DNA of 64,000 bases from Riptortus pedestris (GCA_019009955.1 CM032229.1:84653001-84717000), one strand, 5' to 3'. Shown: positions 12,604 through 25,339, numbered from the stretch's first letter. The notes: generated from the letters alone by a model not told the origin. A program made the numbers and translations.

Positions 12604-12778
12604 TTATTAACGTTCACTTTATTCAATTCATCCTTTTTGTAGCCAGAGTTAACGATTTTTTTTTATTGATGAACTGACTAAATAAGAGCCTATTCCGTAC
12701 GCTGAAAGCGAACCCATGACTCTAAGTTTACCAAATATATTAATACCAAAGCCTAACTCACATGACAAACCTGAGCCA
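12604..12778 (-). mobile_element. tRNA-derived SINE copy 4
   Basis: Starts TATTAACGTTCACTTTATTC on plus, holds GATGAACTGACTAAATAAGAG and ends ATGACAAACCTGAGCC. B box decayed to GCGAACCC. Confidence 0.7.
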
Positions 12779-12779
12779 T

Positions 12780-15684
12780 TATTCGTTTTTATAATTATTT
12801 TTGAATAATTATGGGGCCATTAATGATTTTAGAACTTTGCTTTTTACAATATCTTGCTAACGAAGGATATGGATGGGCAGTAAATAGACACAAAAACCAG
12901 CCATTCTACTGAAAAGAAACGAATAGCTCATTAGGTAGAAACATAATCATCAACATGGACCTCTGTGATATCAGAGTGCAAAGAAGCCGACGTTGTAAAA
13001 CAAATAAATTACATTTTTCTATTATGTTTTAGCATTTTGGAGAGTCTTCGTTACTCGATATGTCTCTTAATAATTCAACAATAACCAATAGAATGTGTAG
13101 TTAACACAAATGTTTTTCTGTTCCTGTTTTTGCTGCCGATGTCCATTTAGTATGAAAACGAATTTCTCAAACTGAAAAGTTCTTTAATATCGTATTTATT
13201 TCCTGTTTTTGTAAGTATATAATTATTTTACAGTAAATCCCTATGCTATATTTATTTTTACTCGTCCATGTTTCCTAATGTTTTCAAGAAGTATTTACAG
13301 AACTTATTCTGTTCATATTTTTCATTGTACTGTTGTTGCTTTTTTGTTTTTTTAATGTTTTCTAGAGATAAATAGTAAAGCGTAGACCATGTGAAACACT
13401 CTGAAACAAATATACAGTTGAAAAATAAGCTAATGAATGATCAGCGAGAGATCTTTTAATGCCATGTAATATGTTGATTTTTTGCCAGTAGGCTAAAAAT
13501 ATTTATAGAAGAGCCACGTAGCAGATTGTACAAGAGGAGCTGTCAATCAAGTGAGCGCTGTATATCAATTAAGAGTAAATCGTTCAGCATACTATATGGA
13601 ATAAGGTATCTAGTTACAGAAACTTCATCTCGTGAACTGGACATTTTAAAGTAAAGGGTTAACTAATGTTGAATGTAGTTAACTAATAAAAAAAATAGAT
13701 AGTACCCATGACTGACAAAAATTATAATTGCAAGAGATTTCCGAGATTTACAGCACTGATCGTGCAATTTCGAGCTCTTCTTTAAGCACATGCTAATACC
13801 AGGATCTAGCAGATCTTTCTTAGTTAAACTTAACTTTGTTAGAATATCACAGAAACATACATAACATCTACCAATATGTTTTGTCTCATAACGTGGGTGT
13901 CTTTAAGTATAAATAAAACAAACAACTGTGAAAAAAAAGAAACAGCATTTATTCCTTCATTCTATTGGAATCAATTATGTTCAATTAATAACAGTTAAAA
14001 CATTGATTATAAGTAGTATGGTGAAATTTCATACTTGAAAAAAATACCCGTTCGGAAACTAAATTTACAGGAACTGGAATGGTATGATAAGTATGCAAAT
14101 AAATGGCAAACTGTCTATTGATTTCCACTTGTTAGATTGTGCTGGCTGCCAGTTGGCAAGCTTAGTATGCCCATAGACTTCATAGCGAACGTGCATTAAG
14201 AAGGTAGAAACTTCACCTAATCTTACATAGTCTATTCTAAAAAAAATACATTATTCCACTGTATTATATTATTTCTTTAGAATGGTATTCACTGTTTGCA
14301 AGTAATTAATAGTTTGATATTTTTTCTCTGAAAGTAAGAATATTTATTTATATGGTTTATACCCCACATCAAAGGTGATTGGCATGATCTCTGTTTAGAA
14401 TAATATATTTATCCCTTCATGTAAACCTTAATACTTTATTTATATAGTATGGAAAATATTCCTTAAATATCTGAGGTTTTCTCATATCCGTACTTTGCTT
14501 ATTGGAATATAATAAAAGTTATCCCTTTTAAATCTTTAAGAGTATGTTGTAGGCCTCTTCTTAAAAAGTAAGAATAATTAAACTTTATACTTTGTTTGAC
14601 TTTCATGTGATACATTATGATTCAACTTTTGGTTTCCTTGTCATACGCTAGAATATTAAATACTACCACTGTGATTCAATCATGATGATTTGGGTTAATT
14701 TACTGCTAAGATTTTTAGTCGAGAATTTCATTCAATCGTAGTACAAGAAAAGTATTTTGTGTTTCAAATTTATATTAAATATTTTTATAGATATGATCCA
14801 AGAAGAGGGGGAACAATGAAAACAATACTCCTAGGAACTACAAAATATTAGGGACGTAACTTTTAACAGCCGCCCTTAATTTCATAGGTGCATAGAAATG
14901 AACGAAATAAGCCATTATAAAATATGAAAATATATAGTATATAGTAATATTTTTGTAGGACACAGGGGTTTGATTCTAATGATGGCATAATCAGGTATTC
15001 TATATAGAGGCTTAAAACATTAATAAATAAATACATTCAAACCGAATTTTGTCTATTGGCCACAGGGATACATATTGGGTACACCACAAAATGAATGAAA
15101 ATTCTATTATTGTAAATAGAATACAAAAGATTTATTTTTGATCCATTATTTTCTCCCGAAACTATTAAGAGATCAAATATTGGCTTTAGAGTTCACTTAT
15201 TGGCTTCCAGTTATTTGCAGCTCAAGATATGCTATTCGTTTTAATATTGTTTCCGAAATACTAGCATTAATTAGCAGGAGACTATGTCTTATTAAGCTTG
15301 TAGGAAGTTAGTTAACCGCAGGTTCTTAAATATCGTAGAGGATAGTTGGGTATAGTCTACAGAGTACTCAATCTAATCAAAATATGATTATATTTTTGTT
15401 GCTTACATTTTCAGAGCAATAATGCATCGGAGAATGAGTGATAGCAGGGGTATATTTGGTATTTAGAATACAATTTTATTTATAGAAAAAGCACAAATAC
15501 CTTCTCTACATTGTCTGACATATCATTTTAAACTACTTTCTTAAACTACTTTTTACTAAAAAAAATATTCCCCATTAGGAGATTTTTATTGCATTAAAAG
15601 GAGACTAATATATTTCAATTTTGTCCTGTCTATTACGAGTATATACGATATGAATGTTGGGTTTTTTTCATTCTTTTCCTTTTG

Positions 15685-15690
<6 letters not shown>
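12780..15690. other. Long unique AT-rich stretch, no gene seen
   Basis: About 2.9 kb with no open frame of note, no recognised transposon and no RNA gene. Confidence 0.45.

Positions 15691-15729
<39 letters not shown>
15691..15729. repeat. (TA)n microsatellite
   Basis: Perfect dinucleotide run not linked to a recognisable HINE. Confidence 0.95.
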
Positions 15730-15734
<5 letters not shown>

Positions 15735-16165
15735 ATAGTTAATGCTAAGGAACTGTGTTATAGTAATAGTGTTGTTGTGTAAGCAAGCCTAGAAGGTCCC
15801 ATCCCTAAATACTCCATGACCAGACAGCGTCACGGGAATATCCAGGCTATCGACTTGCCAAACATTTATCTCTATAAGTCACCTTTTATTTCCAAGATAG
15901 ATTTATTTTCCACGCATTTTTTTTTCTAAACATCTAAACATATATTAGTTAAATATATATATTTTTTTTTATCATTGCAATTTAAGAGGTAAAGTTGAAA
16001 AGTGTATTTCGACTAGATTGCCTAGTTGTGGAAGAGACGATCAAATGTAATGCTAAACTGCTTACTTAAGTGTTTCTTTGAGTGCCAGAATGTTTTAAAA
16101 GTGACCAACAACTTCTCAATTATTATTATTAGCACAGAATTTATTCTACATTCTGATATGTGTAT

Positions 16166-16174
<9 letters not shown>

Positions 16175-16215
<41 letters not shown>
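16175..16215. repeat. (TA)n microsatellite
   Basis: Perfect run preceded by a TGTATG-rich stretch. Overlapping ORFs are dinucleotide artefacts. Confidence 0.95.
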
Positions 16216-16218
<3 letters not shown>

Positions 16219-16964
16219 TACATACATATATGTTTTGTTGAGATAATGTGTAAATCGTGTGACGGATCTCGATATTCAGAAAATTCTTCTTGCTGCACTA
16301 TCAAGAGATCTCAGTTCCCACATCCCATTATTGAGTAATTATAATTGTAATTTCTCAGAAGTATGTTCAAGGTCTCGAGTCTAAAAAATGTTTTCTTAAT
16401 TAAGATTGTTTATCTTAATAAATTATAGTATATATTTTGTTGCGTTTCACGACGTCCAGTTGTTGTTCGTTGTTTTAGAAAGGAGATATCTTTTCTGGCC
16501 CTTTACTACTGGTCTTGTACATTTTCCGAGTGTTTTTGTTCTCACGCAACCTCGTACTGTATTGATTAGCTCCTTCTGCCACTACCATTCGTTTCTGTGG
16601 AAACCAGGACTTACTCTTCAAGGTAGCAATAACCTTAAATTGGCTCTAGCATCAGTAACAATTAAGATTTCTCCGTTCTTATTTTTTGTAAGAACATAGT
16701 TTTAATACATTTCCAAGAAGATGTGATGCATTCTCAGCGGTGCCAATAAAACAAAAAGCAAAGAGCTTTTTTATATACGACAAAACGTTTTGTGTAATGT
16801 CAACATTGGCCCTATAAGTTAATATAGAAGTTTATACTAAAGCTCTTAATGGCTTTCCAAGGATTTACATTGCTTTAGTATGAGCTTCCCAAGTGACAAG
16901 TCATATAAGCAAATATGGGTTAAATCAGTAATTTTTTAGGGCGATATAATATTTTTTTTTTTAC

Positions 16965-17163
16965 GTCCACTTTATGCTACTTTGACTGATTGGGGCGAGT
17001 TATCTATAGGGAACCACCCTTTTCTAGCCATTGTGGGACTAAGGAACTTATTTAATGAGTCAGTCACTAAATAAATACTGCCCAGGGCGGGAATCGAACC
17101 CACCACTCTTACTATATGAAATCAAGACCAACGCCTGAACCCACTCGGCCAACCTGAGCCCCC
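16965..17163 (-). mobile_element. tRNA-derived SINE copy 5 (best preserved)
   Basis: On the minus strand the head reads GGTTGGCCGAGTGGGTTCAG (A box, at 17141-17151 on plus) and GGTTCGATTCC (B box, 17090-17100), the spacing and sequence of a class II (Ser/Leu-type) tRNA promoter. It is followed by CCCTGGGCAG, the body with TTTAGTGACTGACTC, and the CATAAAGTGGACGT tail. It would be transcribed by RNA polymerase III if active. Confidence 0.85.
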
Positions 17164-17356
17164 GACGATATAATAAAATGATTAAAGAAAATTACATTTT
17201 TGGCTCTAGTAAGTATAATAGTCGAAACCAAGTAAGATACTACCCTTAAAAACGTTTTCCAATTTTTATTTTCATAGTAAAATATGATGTTACTAAAGTT
17301 TGTGAGGTAATACATTGGCGCGGGGTGATGACACGTTTGTAAAACGTACTCACAAG

Positions 17357-17357
17357 C

Positions 17358-17429
<72 letters not shown>

Positions 17430-17442
17430 GCACACACACACA
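17357..17442. repeat. (CT)n-(CA)n microsatellite
   Basis: Long CT run (GA on the minus strand) followed by CACACA. GA runs can bind GAGA-type factors, but nothing here shows function. Confidence 0.95.
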
Positions 17443-17539
17443 TGATGACGAAGGTAATTGTAGGAAAATTTGATATATTTACAATCCCTTAAAAAATATT
17501 AATACAGCAACTAGTTTCATTCACTTTTAAAACTGGAGG

Positions 17540-17990
17540 TATTAGCTGATTGCGGTGGCTTCCTAAGGCTCTCTAGCAGATAAGTAAATTGTCTTAGTGG
17601 AAAGAATTGAAATCCTTTCCTGAATGCAGAATCTCGTTGGCCTCTAATCAATAGATGATTACCTGTCTAGTTATTGAATTGACGGTCAGATGCCTGTAAA
17701 CAACCGCAGGTCATTAAAGCCATTAGGTTATGAGAAGAAAGAGCTATGAGAGATTTTCACGGTCGAGAGGCTTGAAAAGACGCCTTGATCCGTGTAATGT
17801 CTCAACAGCTTGGGCAACCAGCCTGCTTGTCAACGGCAGCAGACATCCTGAATAAGTGGGCATGTTTCCTCTCAACCGTAGCCCCGGCTCGCCTTAGTCT
17901 CATTTAGCCTATTTACTAACATTGTCAACGGTTGCTTATGAGGTCGGTGCAATGACGAAATTAGGGCCAAAACAAGAATAGGATTCTGTC
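17540..17990. promoter_or_regulatory. Repeat-free, higher-complexity island; possible enhancer
   Basis: Dense in motif-like words: GTAAACA (forkhead), AACCGCA (Runx-type), ATCAATAGATGATTACC (homeodomain), AACGGTTG (Myb-type). No ORF. Assignment is from composition only. Confidence 0.25.
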
Positions 17991-18385
17991 CTTGGGATCT
18001 ATTATTGCATTTTGATAATTCGGGTATACGTGGGTATTGCAGCCAGTGGAGTTAGGGTAAATATAAATCCAGGTTCCATCCGTACCATGGGAGTGTCTTA
18101 AATCACCAGTTCACAGGCTGTTCAACTGTATGGTCTTACATAGTATGCCGAATGTGTTTTTTTGACACATACATGATTTCAGCAGACCATACTGCTATCG
18201 TCAGGTATTCTTTATTTTGTATGTAAAGGTAATCGTAATTTACGAAAACTGGTTAGTGTTCTCATCTTAATCAAAATAGCTTTCCCTCTAATACTGAATA
18301 AGTAAACTGAATAAAGGAACCAAAATATATGATATCTAGTAGAACTAATAACGCTTTACTCATGACTCGTTTAAAAAAAAAAAAA

Positions 18386-18745
18386 GTAAGTCACGCAGGG
18401 GCTGCGTAAATTCAGCAAATTTTCCACGTGAGAGTTTTTCATAGAGAAATCTGCCTACTAATAACAGTAGTAGTAACGAATCTCTAAACCAATTCACGGG
18501 GGAAAAGGCCCGAATATAGCCGACTCCTGCCGACCACACACACAATACAAATGTTAATATCTCGGTTAATATTCAAGATACAGAATAAATGTATGGAACA
18601 ATATTTATAGTAAATTTAATTTGCAATAAGATTGATTTCTGTTTTTCGATCCGACGTATAATAACGGAGAAATTTCGAATTTTTAAAAATCCCCCCTCTA
18701 AACCCCCTTCCCCCTGGTCCGATTTCAGGCATTAACGAACTTGAT
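18386..18745 (-). mobile_element. HINE copy, 5' truncated
   Basis: Intact hairpin near 18392-18406, inverted end TTTTCCACGTG, then the body to CATTAACGAACTTGATT; AT core and 5' palindrome absent. Confidence 0.8.
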
Positions 18746-18749
18746 TGAA

Positions 18750-20740
18750 CATGAACTGACGCCATTAGCGGGAAGAATTCTAGTCTCTAAAACTAAATAT
18801 AAGGCCAGTTAACAAAGAAGTAGGGGTTTAGAGAGAGAATAAATTAAAAATTTTAAATATATCCTTTATAATTAGGTCAGGATTATAATTTATAGTCAGC
18901 TTGGAAAAAAAAAAGAATAGAAAACGAAATATTTTACAATTGATTCTCTACAAAATTGTCTTTAACTTGATAATTATCCTAGTGATTTGTATTTTTCAAT
19001 TTTCAGCCATAAGTATACACTAAGTCCTACTCAAATAACATTAGCAACCATGTTGAAAAATGTTACATTACCGAAATTATTAACAAAGTTATTAGGTAGA
19101 ATGTTTGTAATAATTTTTTTTTCTCCAGCTATTTGTAGTTAGAAAATTTGAGCTCCTGTGATTTCCAATTAAAGCCACTTAATAACTGATGCCCGGACTA
19201 AATTTCATGTCGTGTTTTAATAGGTTTCATATCAGACAGATAACATTGGCGTATCATTCCAGCACGTGGGAACTCCATTTATTTTATGTATCTGATCTCT
19301 GATTTGATTTCTTCGGTGATACAACATAACTCTCTTTAAATAGTACCGTTGATAACTCTACTGAAGAGCTAAAGACCGTTATTAAACGTATTCAACAAAA
19401 CCACAAAGGTTTATGACATTCCACGAGGGAAACTATCATCGATGGACATGGATAGGGCATGTGAAGGAAGAAAGGAGAGCTGGAAAGTTCTTTGTGGTAA
19501 GTTGTTTGATGATGTATCTGCCGATAATATCCTGTGTTGATATGATGACTATTAGAAGGATGATGGTGGTGATGGTGCTGCAGCCGTGCGGATCGTCAGG
19601 TAAGTAGAGTAATACCATACTCGCTGCCCTATCATCGTGTATGCTCGCCTCTCCGTGTCCTCCGCCATATTAGCAACAACTAGGCTACAATAGGTCATTA
19701 CAGCATTTCACCAACCTCATTCTCCATATACCACTCCCATAACTGTGCTCCACTCTGTTTGGCAACAGTTTTATATAGTTATCTATTTCTCATTTTGTTG
19801 GAGATGGCATGGCTTTGTTGATTGAAAGTGATACTTTTAATATATAATTAAACTGAAATATACGTGTCTAATATCACTGATGTCCCGTGTATCACTTCGC
19901 ATGCAATCTACTATTAGAGTTGAGTCTTTTGGGAATTTCTACAACCCTCTCTTTTGGCTGGGCTTCACTTTTTCTTGTGCTGGAACTGTAAGTAGAAAAT
20001 AAGAGAAATGACACACAAAATAAGAGGAAAAACAGTTTAAGTTTCATAAAATAAATGAACAAACATGCGCACTAATTTAAATAAGTTGATAGTAGAGGCT
20101 ATTTATTGCCTCTAAATAGTAAATATTATTAATGAAATATATGTTGTGTGTGTTGTATTCTTTCCATGAAAACATCTTATGGCAGATTTACATCGTCACA
20201 TTTGTTTCGTTTTGTTATCTCTTATACATTCCTGGCCTAAAAAATATAATAAAATCAAAATATTATCCTTCGAATATTATATTTTTGCTTCGTGGGTCTA
20301 ACAGTGTTATTTGACATTAAATTGAATATTTCCAACTACTCAAGTCTTACATGTCACTCAATTAATAGAAATTTTGAAGAGAAAGATTGGGGATATATTC
20401 GTTGTGCCAGAATTTAAAATGAAAATCTTCAACCCAAGAGCCCATGAAGAGCCACGTCCTGCCACATGAAACATATTATGGTAATTGCCTACTTCGAACA
20501 TTAGCGTCCGAATTTCACTAATGTGTCCCCCTAAGAAGGTACTCAACATTCCTAATTGACTCAAGGGAATCAGAGATATATAGATGAATTTCTCAAATTG
20601 AGTAACGATAGCGGCTTGAGAAACAATAATAGATAAAAAAAATCTGCAATTGATCAATTTAAAAATAAACTTGTGTTTTAACTACTGGGTGTCTACTAAA
20701 AAATAAGCTGGCCACGTTTCTGGGGCAGGGATCAATGTCA
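18750..20740. other. Mostly unique sequence, no gene called
   Basis: Two very good splice-donor words (GTAAGT at 19497 and CAG|GTAAGT at 19597-19605) follow a 28-codon ATG frame, but the peptide has no family resemblance. See findings. Confidence 0.35.
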
Positions 20741-20836
20741 GTCTCCTTAACTGCCTTTTCAATGTACCGATTGTAATTATATCAATTTTATATTATTCCT
20801 TTTCGTCTTATTCTGGACCTAATATTTCTATATGTT

Positions 20837-21051
20837 CTTCATAGTTTCATGGCAGGGGTCACCAATAAAAAACATTTTTTCCGCGTAAACTTTATTTAAA
20901 CTGCCTTAGATGTTTCAAGTGAGGAAGGGAGAGCCGCAACGGACGTAAGAGGGCACGAGCACTTCAGAATTGGACGACCCATGAAGTAAATAACGTTTAC
21001 GCTGAAAAAAAAATGTATTCTGTTCTTAACTCTTGCCATGAAACTATGAAG
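20837..21051. mobile_element. Foldback MITE copy 1
   Basis: Perfect 18-bp inverted ends, CTTCATAGTTTCATGGCA and its complement, 215 bp apart outside to outside. Inside, the arms stay imperfectly complementary (GCGTAAAC near both ends). A relative is at 52631. No coding capacity. Confidence 0.7.
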
Positions 21052-21214
21052 AATTATATATATAAAGTATAAAATTAAGAGTGTTCTTATTATTTTTTGA
21101 GTATCTGTGTTGCTAATGGTTTAAATTATTTTTTTGTTATCAATGAATGGACCTTGGCCATTCTTATGGCCACGGTTTGAGTTCTTCGTTGTTATATATT
21201 TTTTTCTTAAACTC

Positions 21215-21384
21215 ACGTGGTACACCTAGAGTGGCGGGTTCGATTCCCGCCCTGGGCAATTGGAATTTATTTGGTGGGGGACTCCTCCACTAGGAAATGA
21301 ATTCCTTAGTTCCACCCTCGCTAGAAAAGAGTGGTAACCTGCAGATAACCCGTCCTAATTAGCCATTGTAGCATAAAGTGGATA
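21215..21384 (+). mobile_element. tRNA-derived SINE copy 6
   Basis: Intact B box GGGTTCGATTCCC (21236-21248) and CGCCCTGGGCAATTGG, then body and CATAAAGTGGATAT tail. The A box is missing, so it is 5' truncated. Confidence 0.85.
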
Positions 21385-21654
21385 TATCTATTTTTTCTTT
21401 GATTTCTCGGCCACTTCATATTATTGAAAGTATTTTGCTTTTGCTTCGGTTATATCTCCTCTTCATCCTAGCTGTAGCGTTTTCGTTGTCTGTCCATTCT
21501 ATTGACCGGTTTTCGGTTTTATATACATTTATATTTAATATACTTCTTATATCACTGCTAGTTAATTACCAAATAAGCACACCTAAAGTATTTATGTTAT
21601 TACTACTATAACTGTATTCAATGATATGCGGGTGGAAAAAATATGGTGTTTAGA

Positions 21655-22010
21655 ATTTTGCTCCAGAGCGGCGAGGAGAGGAGAGGGTCACCGAGGGAGA
21701 GAGACAGAGGACATGGAGATGGCGGTGGTGTATTGATCTGGAGTGTTGTGGAGGCTCCAGTCCACTGCCCTGGATAATCGCCTTATTCCCGTGTCTCTCC
21801 CTTGGCTTGGGCTCAATTAGCTGAGTGTCGCCATCTAGCAGCCTGCCATATTGGAGGGGAAGGAAGTATCACGTATCCAAAGGGGAAATTGCATCTGCTG
21901 CTCGATAATCAATCACCCAGCCTCCCACGCTCAAGTCCCACAATTACCGACCAATCACCTTCAATCAAAGGTCACCTCAATTTTAAGACTAATTTTCAAT
22001 TAAAGGAATT
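21655..22010. promoter_or_regulatory. GC-richer island with GAGAG and AGATGGCG motifs
   Basis: GA-rich run with several GAGAG words (21675-21710), AGATGGCGG at 21717 and its inverse CGCCATCTAG at 21829, plus GCCATATTGG at 21845. Such words fit GAGA factor with CTCF- or YY1/Pho-type sites, as in insulators, Polycomb elements or promoters. Not proven. The ORF at 21802-22038 has no protein-like features. Confidence 0.3.
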
Positions 22011-22219
22011 GGATTGCATATCAGAAAAACATCACTGAAAATTATCATAATGGAAATGTAAACTAGCATAGTCCTCATCTTTACTACATATTCTGAATAT
22101 TAATATATATATGCCTTGTACGTAAATTCTTAGTTAATCCGGGCAAGACAACCCTAAGCTCTCCAGAATTATTCAACCTTTCTGTCAACTACAATTATCA
22201 GCACGAATATGAAACTTTT

Positions 22220-22793
22220 AGTAGATTACCCCTAGGGTAAATTACCTATTGAGGTTTGTACTCATGATGGGGTTTTGGTCTCTCATGACGAAAATGAGGT
22301 CCGTTCAATATATACATATATTTGTCTGTTAACGCTCTAGCGGTCTCAATTTTTGTCTGGCCATTACCAAACTCGATATTTAAACATTTATGTAAAAATG
22401 AAGATCGAGTTCGTTAACGGCTAAAATCGGACAAGAGAGGGGGGGGGTATAGGGGGGAGAATTTCGAAATATCTCCATTGCTAAGCGTCTGATCGAAAAA
22501 TTGTATAGAATCAATCTTATTGCAAATGGAATGTTCTATTAATGCTGACATATACGATTTTTCAATATCTCGATTATTAACCAAGATATTTGCATTTTTT
22601 AGTTTTCAGTCTTTAGTAAACCCCCAATCTTACTCATGTCATATTAACAATAAACTGTTATATTATGAAATACTTTATTTAAAGCCTAAACATCAAATAT
22701 GGTTCTCATTGAAGGTATACGATTTGAGATAAATGCAAATACGTGAGGCACGTGGGAAACCTGTTTAGTTAACGCAGCCCCTGCGTGACGGTC
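22220..22793 (+). mobile_element. HINE copy, full short form (574 bp)
   Basis: Preceded by TTTT and followed by TTTTTT. Mutated 5' palindrome, short TATATACATATAT core, CTGTTAACGCTCTAGCGGTC, G-rich block, CACGTGGGAAACCTG and the intact hairpin ACGCAGCCCCTGCGT. Confidence 0.85.
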
Positions 22794-22799
22794 TTTTTT

Positions 22800-24530
22800 G
22801 AGCTATCAGGTGTGCTATCTCTTCTTATTAATCAACGTTATGGCTTTTATGAGTCAGGTAATGGTAGATAGGCATTTCATTCCTGTTGCAGTGTTTTCAG
22901 GGTATTCAGCCGTTCTCTATTTAATGTTTTCCAGATCGGAGATATGGTCGCCAAATCTATACGATATACCAAGTATATTATCATATGTGACTCTCTCTGA
23001 TGGTAAATAAGCTTACACCTCCTATCTGAAAAGAATATTAATCAACAGCTGTTCGAAGATACAGGCTATGTTCAGACATCAGCCCCAAACCCACCATTGA
23101 GAATATATAGGAATGGGGAAAGAATTTATATCTCATTCCTCTCAACAAGAAGGGAGTTATCGATTCAGTCTCCAGGAAAGAAATAGGAGAAGCTCTAGTA
23201 GCTAAGAATCTGCTTACCTAACTAATAAATACCATTATATCCACGTACAATGATGCTAAATACATAATAAGAATAAAGTAAAGCTTATTATAAATATGTA
23301 TTTATTTCAGCTATATGAGTTTTTACTAATTCAGTTTTTATTCCATAATCTTTTTTTATCTTATGGATATAATTGGTAGTGGTGGCTGACCGAACCACTG
23401 AATGCTGCAATGATTTAATCCCCGCAGTGAACTGTGTCCCACAATAGAACTATTCATTCATTACGCTAAAAGGACTTTAAAAGTTAGAGTTATGTCAGTT
23501 ACTTTCTTATCTAAAGGTCGTTGTATAACTGCTTCAATTGTCATAGTTCAGGTGAAAGGAGAAAACTGTTTGACCATATATTTGTCTGGTAGTCCATAAT
23601 CCCCATTACTTAAACTGTATAAGGCCGACAGAGTGCTTTTTTTTCTAAATTCCTTCTTTGGTTAGATAATTTCAGTAAAATAGAAGAAGAAAAAACAGTA
23701 CAATCAAAGGAACTGTTAGATTTTCAAGCTTTTTTTCATAAAGCTTCAGTGTTATATGACAAAATTTTGTGAACTGAAATTCTAATAATTTTAATCAATT
23801 GAATATAAAAATCAGATCACTTTATATACTAAAGATTACGAAAATTTCGCTCATTTCCCCTGAATCGCCCAGAAAGTGATGAATCAGACAGTTACAGAGC
23901 TCTTTATTGCTTTTGTATCAACATTTTTAGCAATTAAATGTTTTATATTTCGAACAATAATTCTAAAGAAATATCGTGATGAACATTCCTTCTTTAAAAT
24001 CAATAAACGTCCAGATTCCGGGACATTTTCCACGTAAACACTTTAACTCCTGTATTTATGACGGATCAAATTAATTAATTGTATAAACCCAACAGATGTG
24101 TTCTCTAATTAATGTGAATTACCATTATAATGAATCGAATGCCAATGTACTTGCTGCAAGAAATCTTAATCGAAGAATACTGTAGCTCAATCAAGAATTC
24201 GAAGAGTTGTTAAGAGTTATGACCAATTTTAAATTATTTAATTACTTGTGCAAATAAATTTTTTTTTTTTTTTACTAAAAGATTTAGTGGACCAAGACGC
24301 AAAGGTAATAATATACATGGTCTTGAAATAAAGTAATTGTTTTCACAACAGGGTTATTTTGAGCGAGGTTTTAATTGATTTTGTTTCTTCCAAGAATCCA
24401 ATGGTCAGAACCGCCTTTTTCTTGCAATTGTCTAACGTTTACTTGAACATTTAGAGCTGAAATCTTTAAATAGTTGGTTGTTTTGAGTAGTTTTGTTGCC
24501 TACTTTGTCTCCTATACGTGAGATTAAAAC
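22800..24530. other. Unique AT-rich sequence, no gene seen
   Basis: A poly-T run near 24258 and no recognised element. Confidence 0.4.
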
Positions 24531-24532
24531 TG

Positions 24533-25335
24533 TCCGTCACGCAAAGACTGTGTAATGTCAGCTACTGATCTCATCTCACCTTTCTTTGTAAATAAAAATA
24601 AAAACCTCATGATTAGAAATGGGGAAAACGGAAAACTAGAAAGTACAAATAGGTCCTTTAATATTTGAGTTTAAAAAATATATGGTACAACGGTTGCAGA
24701 CGATCAATTGTTTAAGAAAATTAGTTCTATAACATTATTCGTTCTGACTCATATGATTTGAATTTTAAAGTCCCCTCCCTCTAAACCACCCTATTCCTGG
24801 TATGATTTCAGCCATTAACCAATAAGATTTTCAGTGTTGAATGAAATAATTAAATATGGTATAAAACAATATTTGGTCTTTAAGCTTTAAATAAGACGTT
24901 TCATCATATAGTCGATAATTATTAAAATGCGATTATTGATAATGCGCTTTTTCTGAGGCAGAAAATTTTAAAAAAAAAAAGATCAAATATATCAGTTAAT
25001 TTCTAAATAAAGAAACAACATTTATAGAAAATTAAATTTACAATAAGATTGGTTTTATACGACTTTCCGATTTCAGATATTTTGATTTTCAACTCCTCAA
25101 ACCCCTTCCCTCCCCAGTCCGATTTCAACCATTTACAAAGTTGATCTTTAGTTTTAATAAAACGTTTAAATGTCGAGTTTGATAAGGATCAAATGAAATT
25201 TCTCCTATATGTATAAATGTGTGAGTGTGTGCTTATGTTTTTTGTATATATTTTTGAACGGTTCACATTTTCGTCATCTCCTGGGTAGGGGCGATGAAAA
25301 TTTGAAGAAATTCTTTGGGCGGAATCGGTAATAAC
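24533..25335 (-). mobile_element. HINE long variant (about 800 bp)
   Basis: Decayed hairpin at the left, the variant body (ATCTCATCTCACC), then a second standard body block to GAACGGTTCACATTTTCGTC. The 5' palindrome is gone. It shows the two-module form also at 8960-9700 and 58821-59525. Confidence 0.75.
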
Positions 25336-25339
25336 ACCT

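Noticed and set aside
16022..16241. ORFs reading through (TA)n (also at 398, 26673, 28969 and 30923)
   Set aside because: IYIYIY/YIYIY runs are translations of AT microsatellites.
16406..16699. 97-codon plus-strand ORF
   Set aside because: Hydrophobic, AT-driven composition with no motif and no splice signal; treated as chance.
17090..17151. A tRNA gene
   Set aside because: A and B boxes are good, but they head a repeated 200-bp element and the cloverleaf arms are not kept; it is a SINE.
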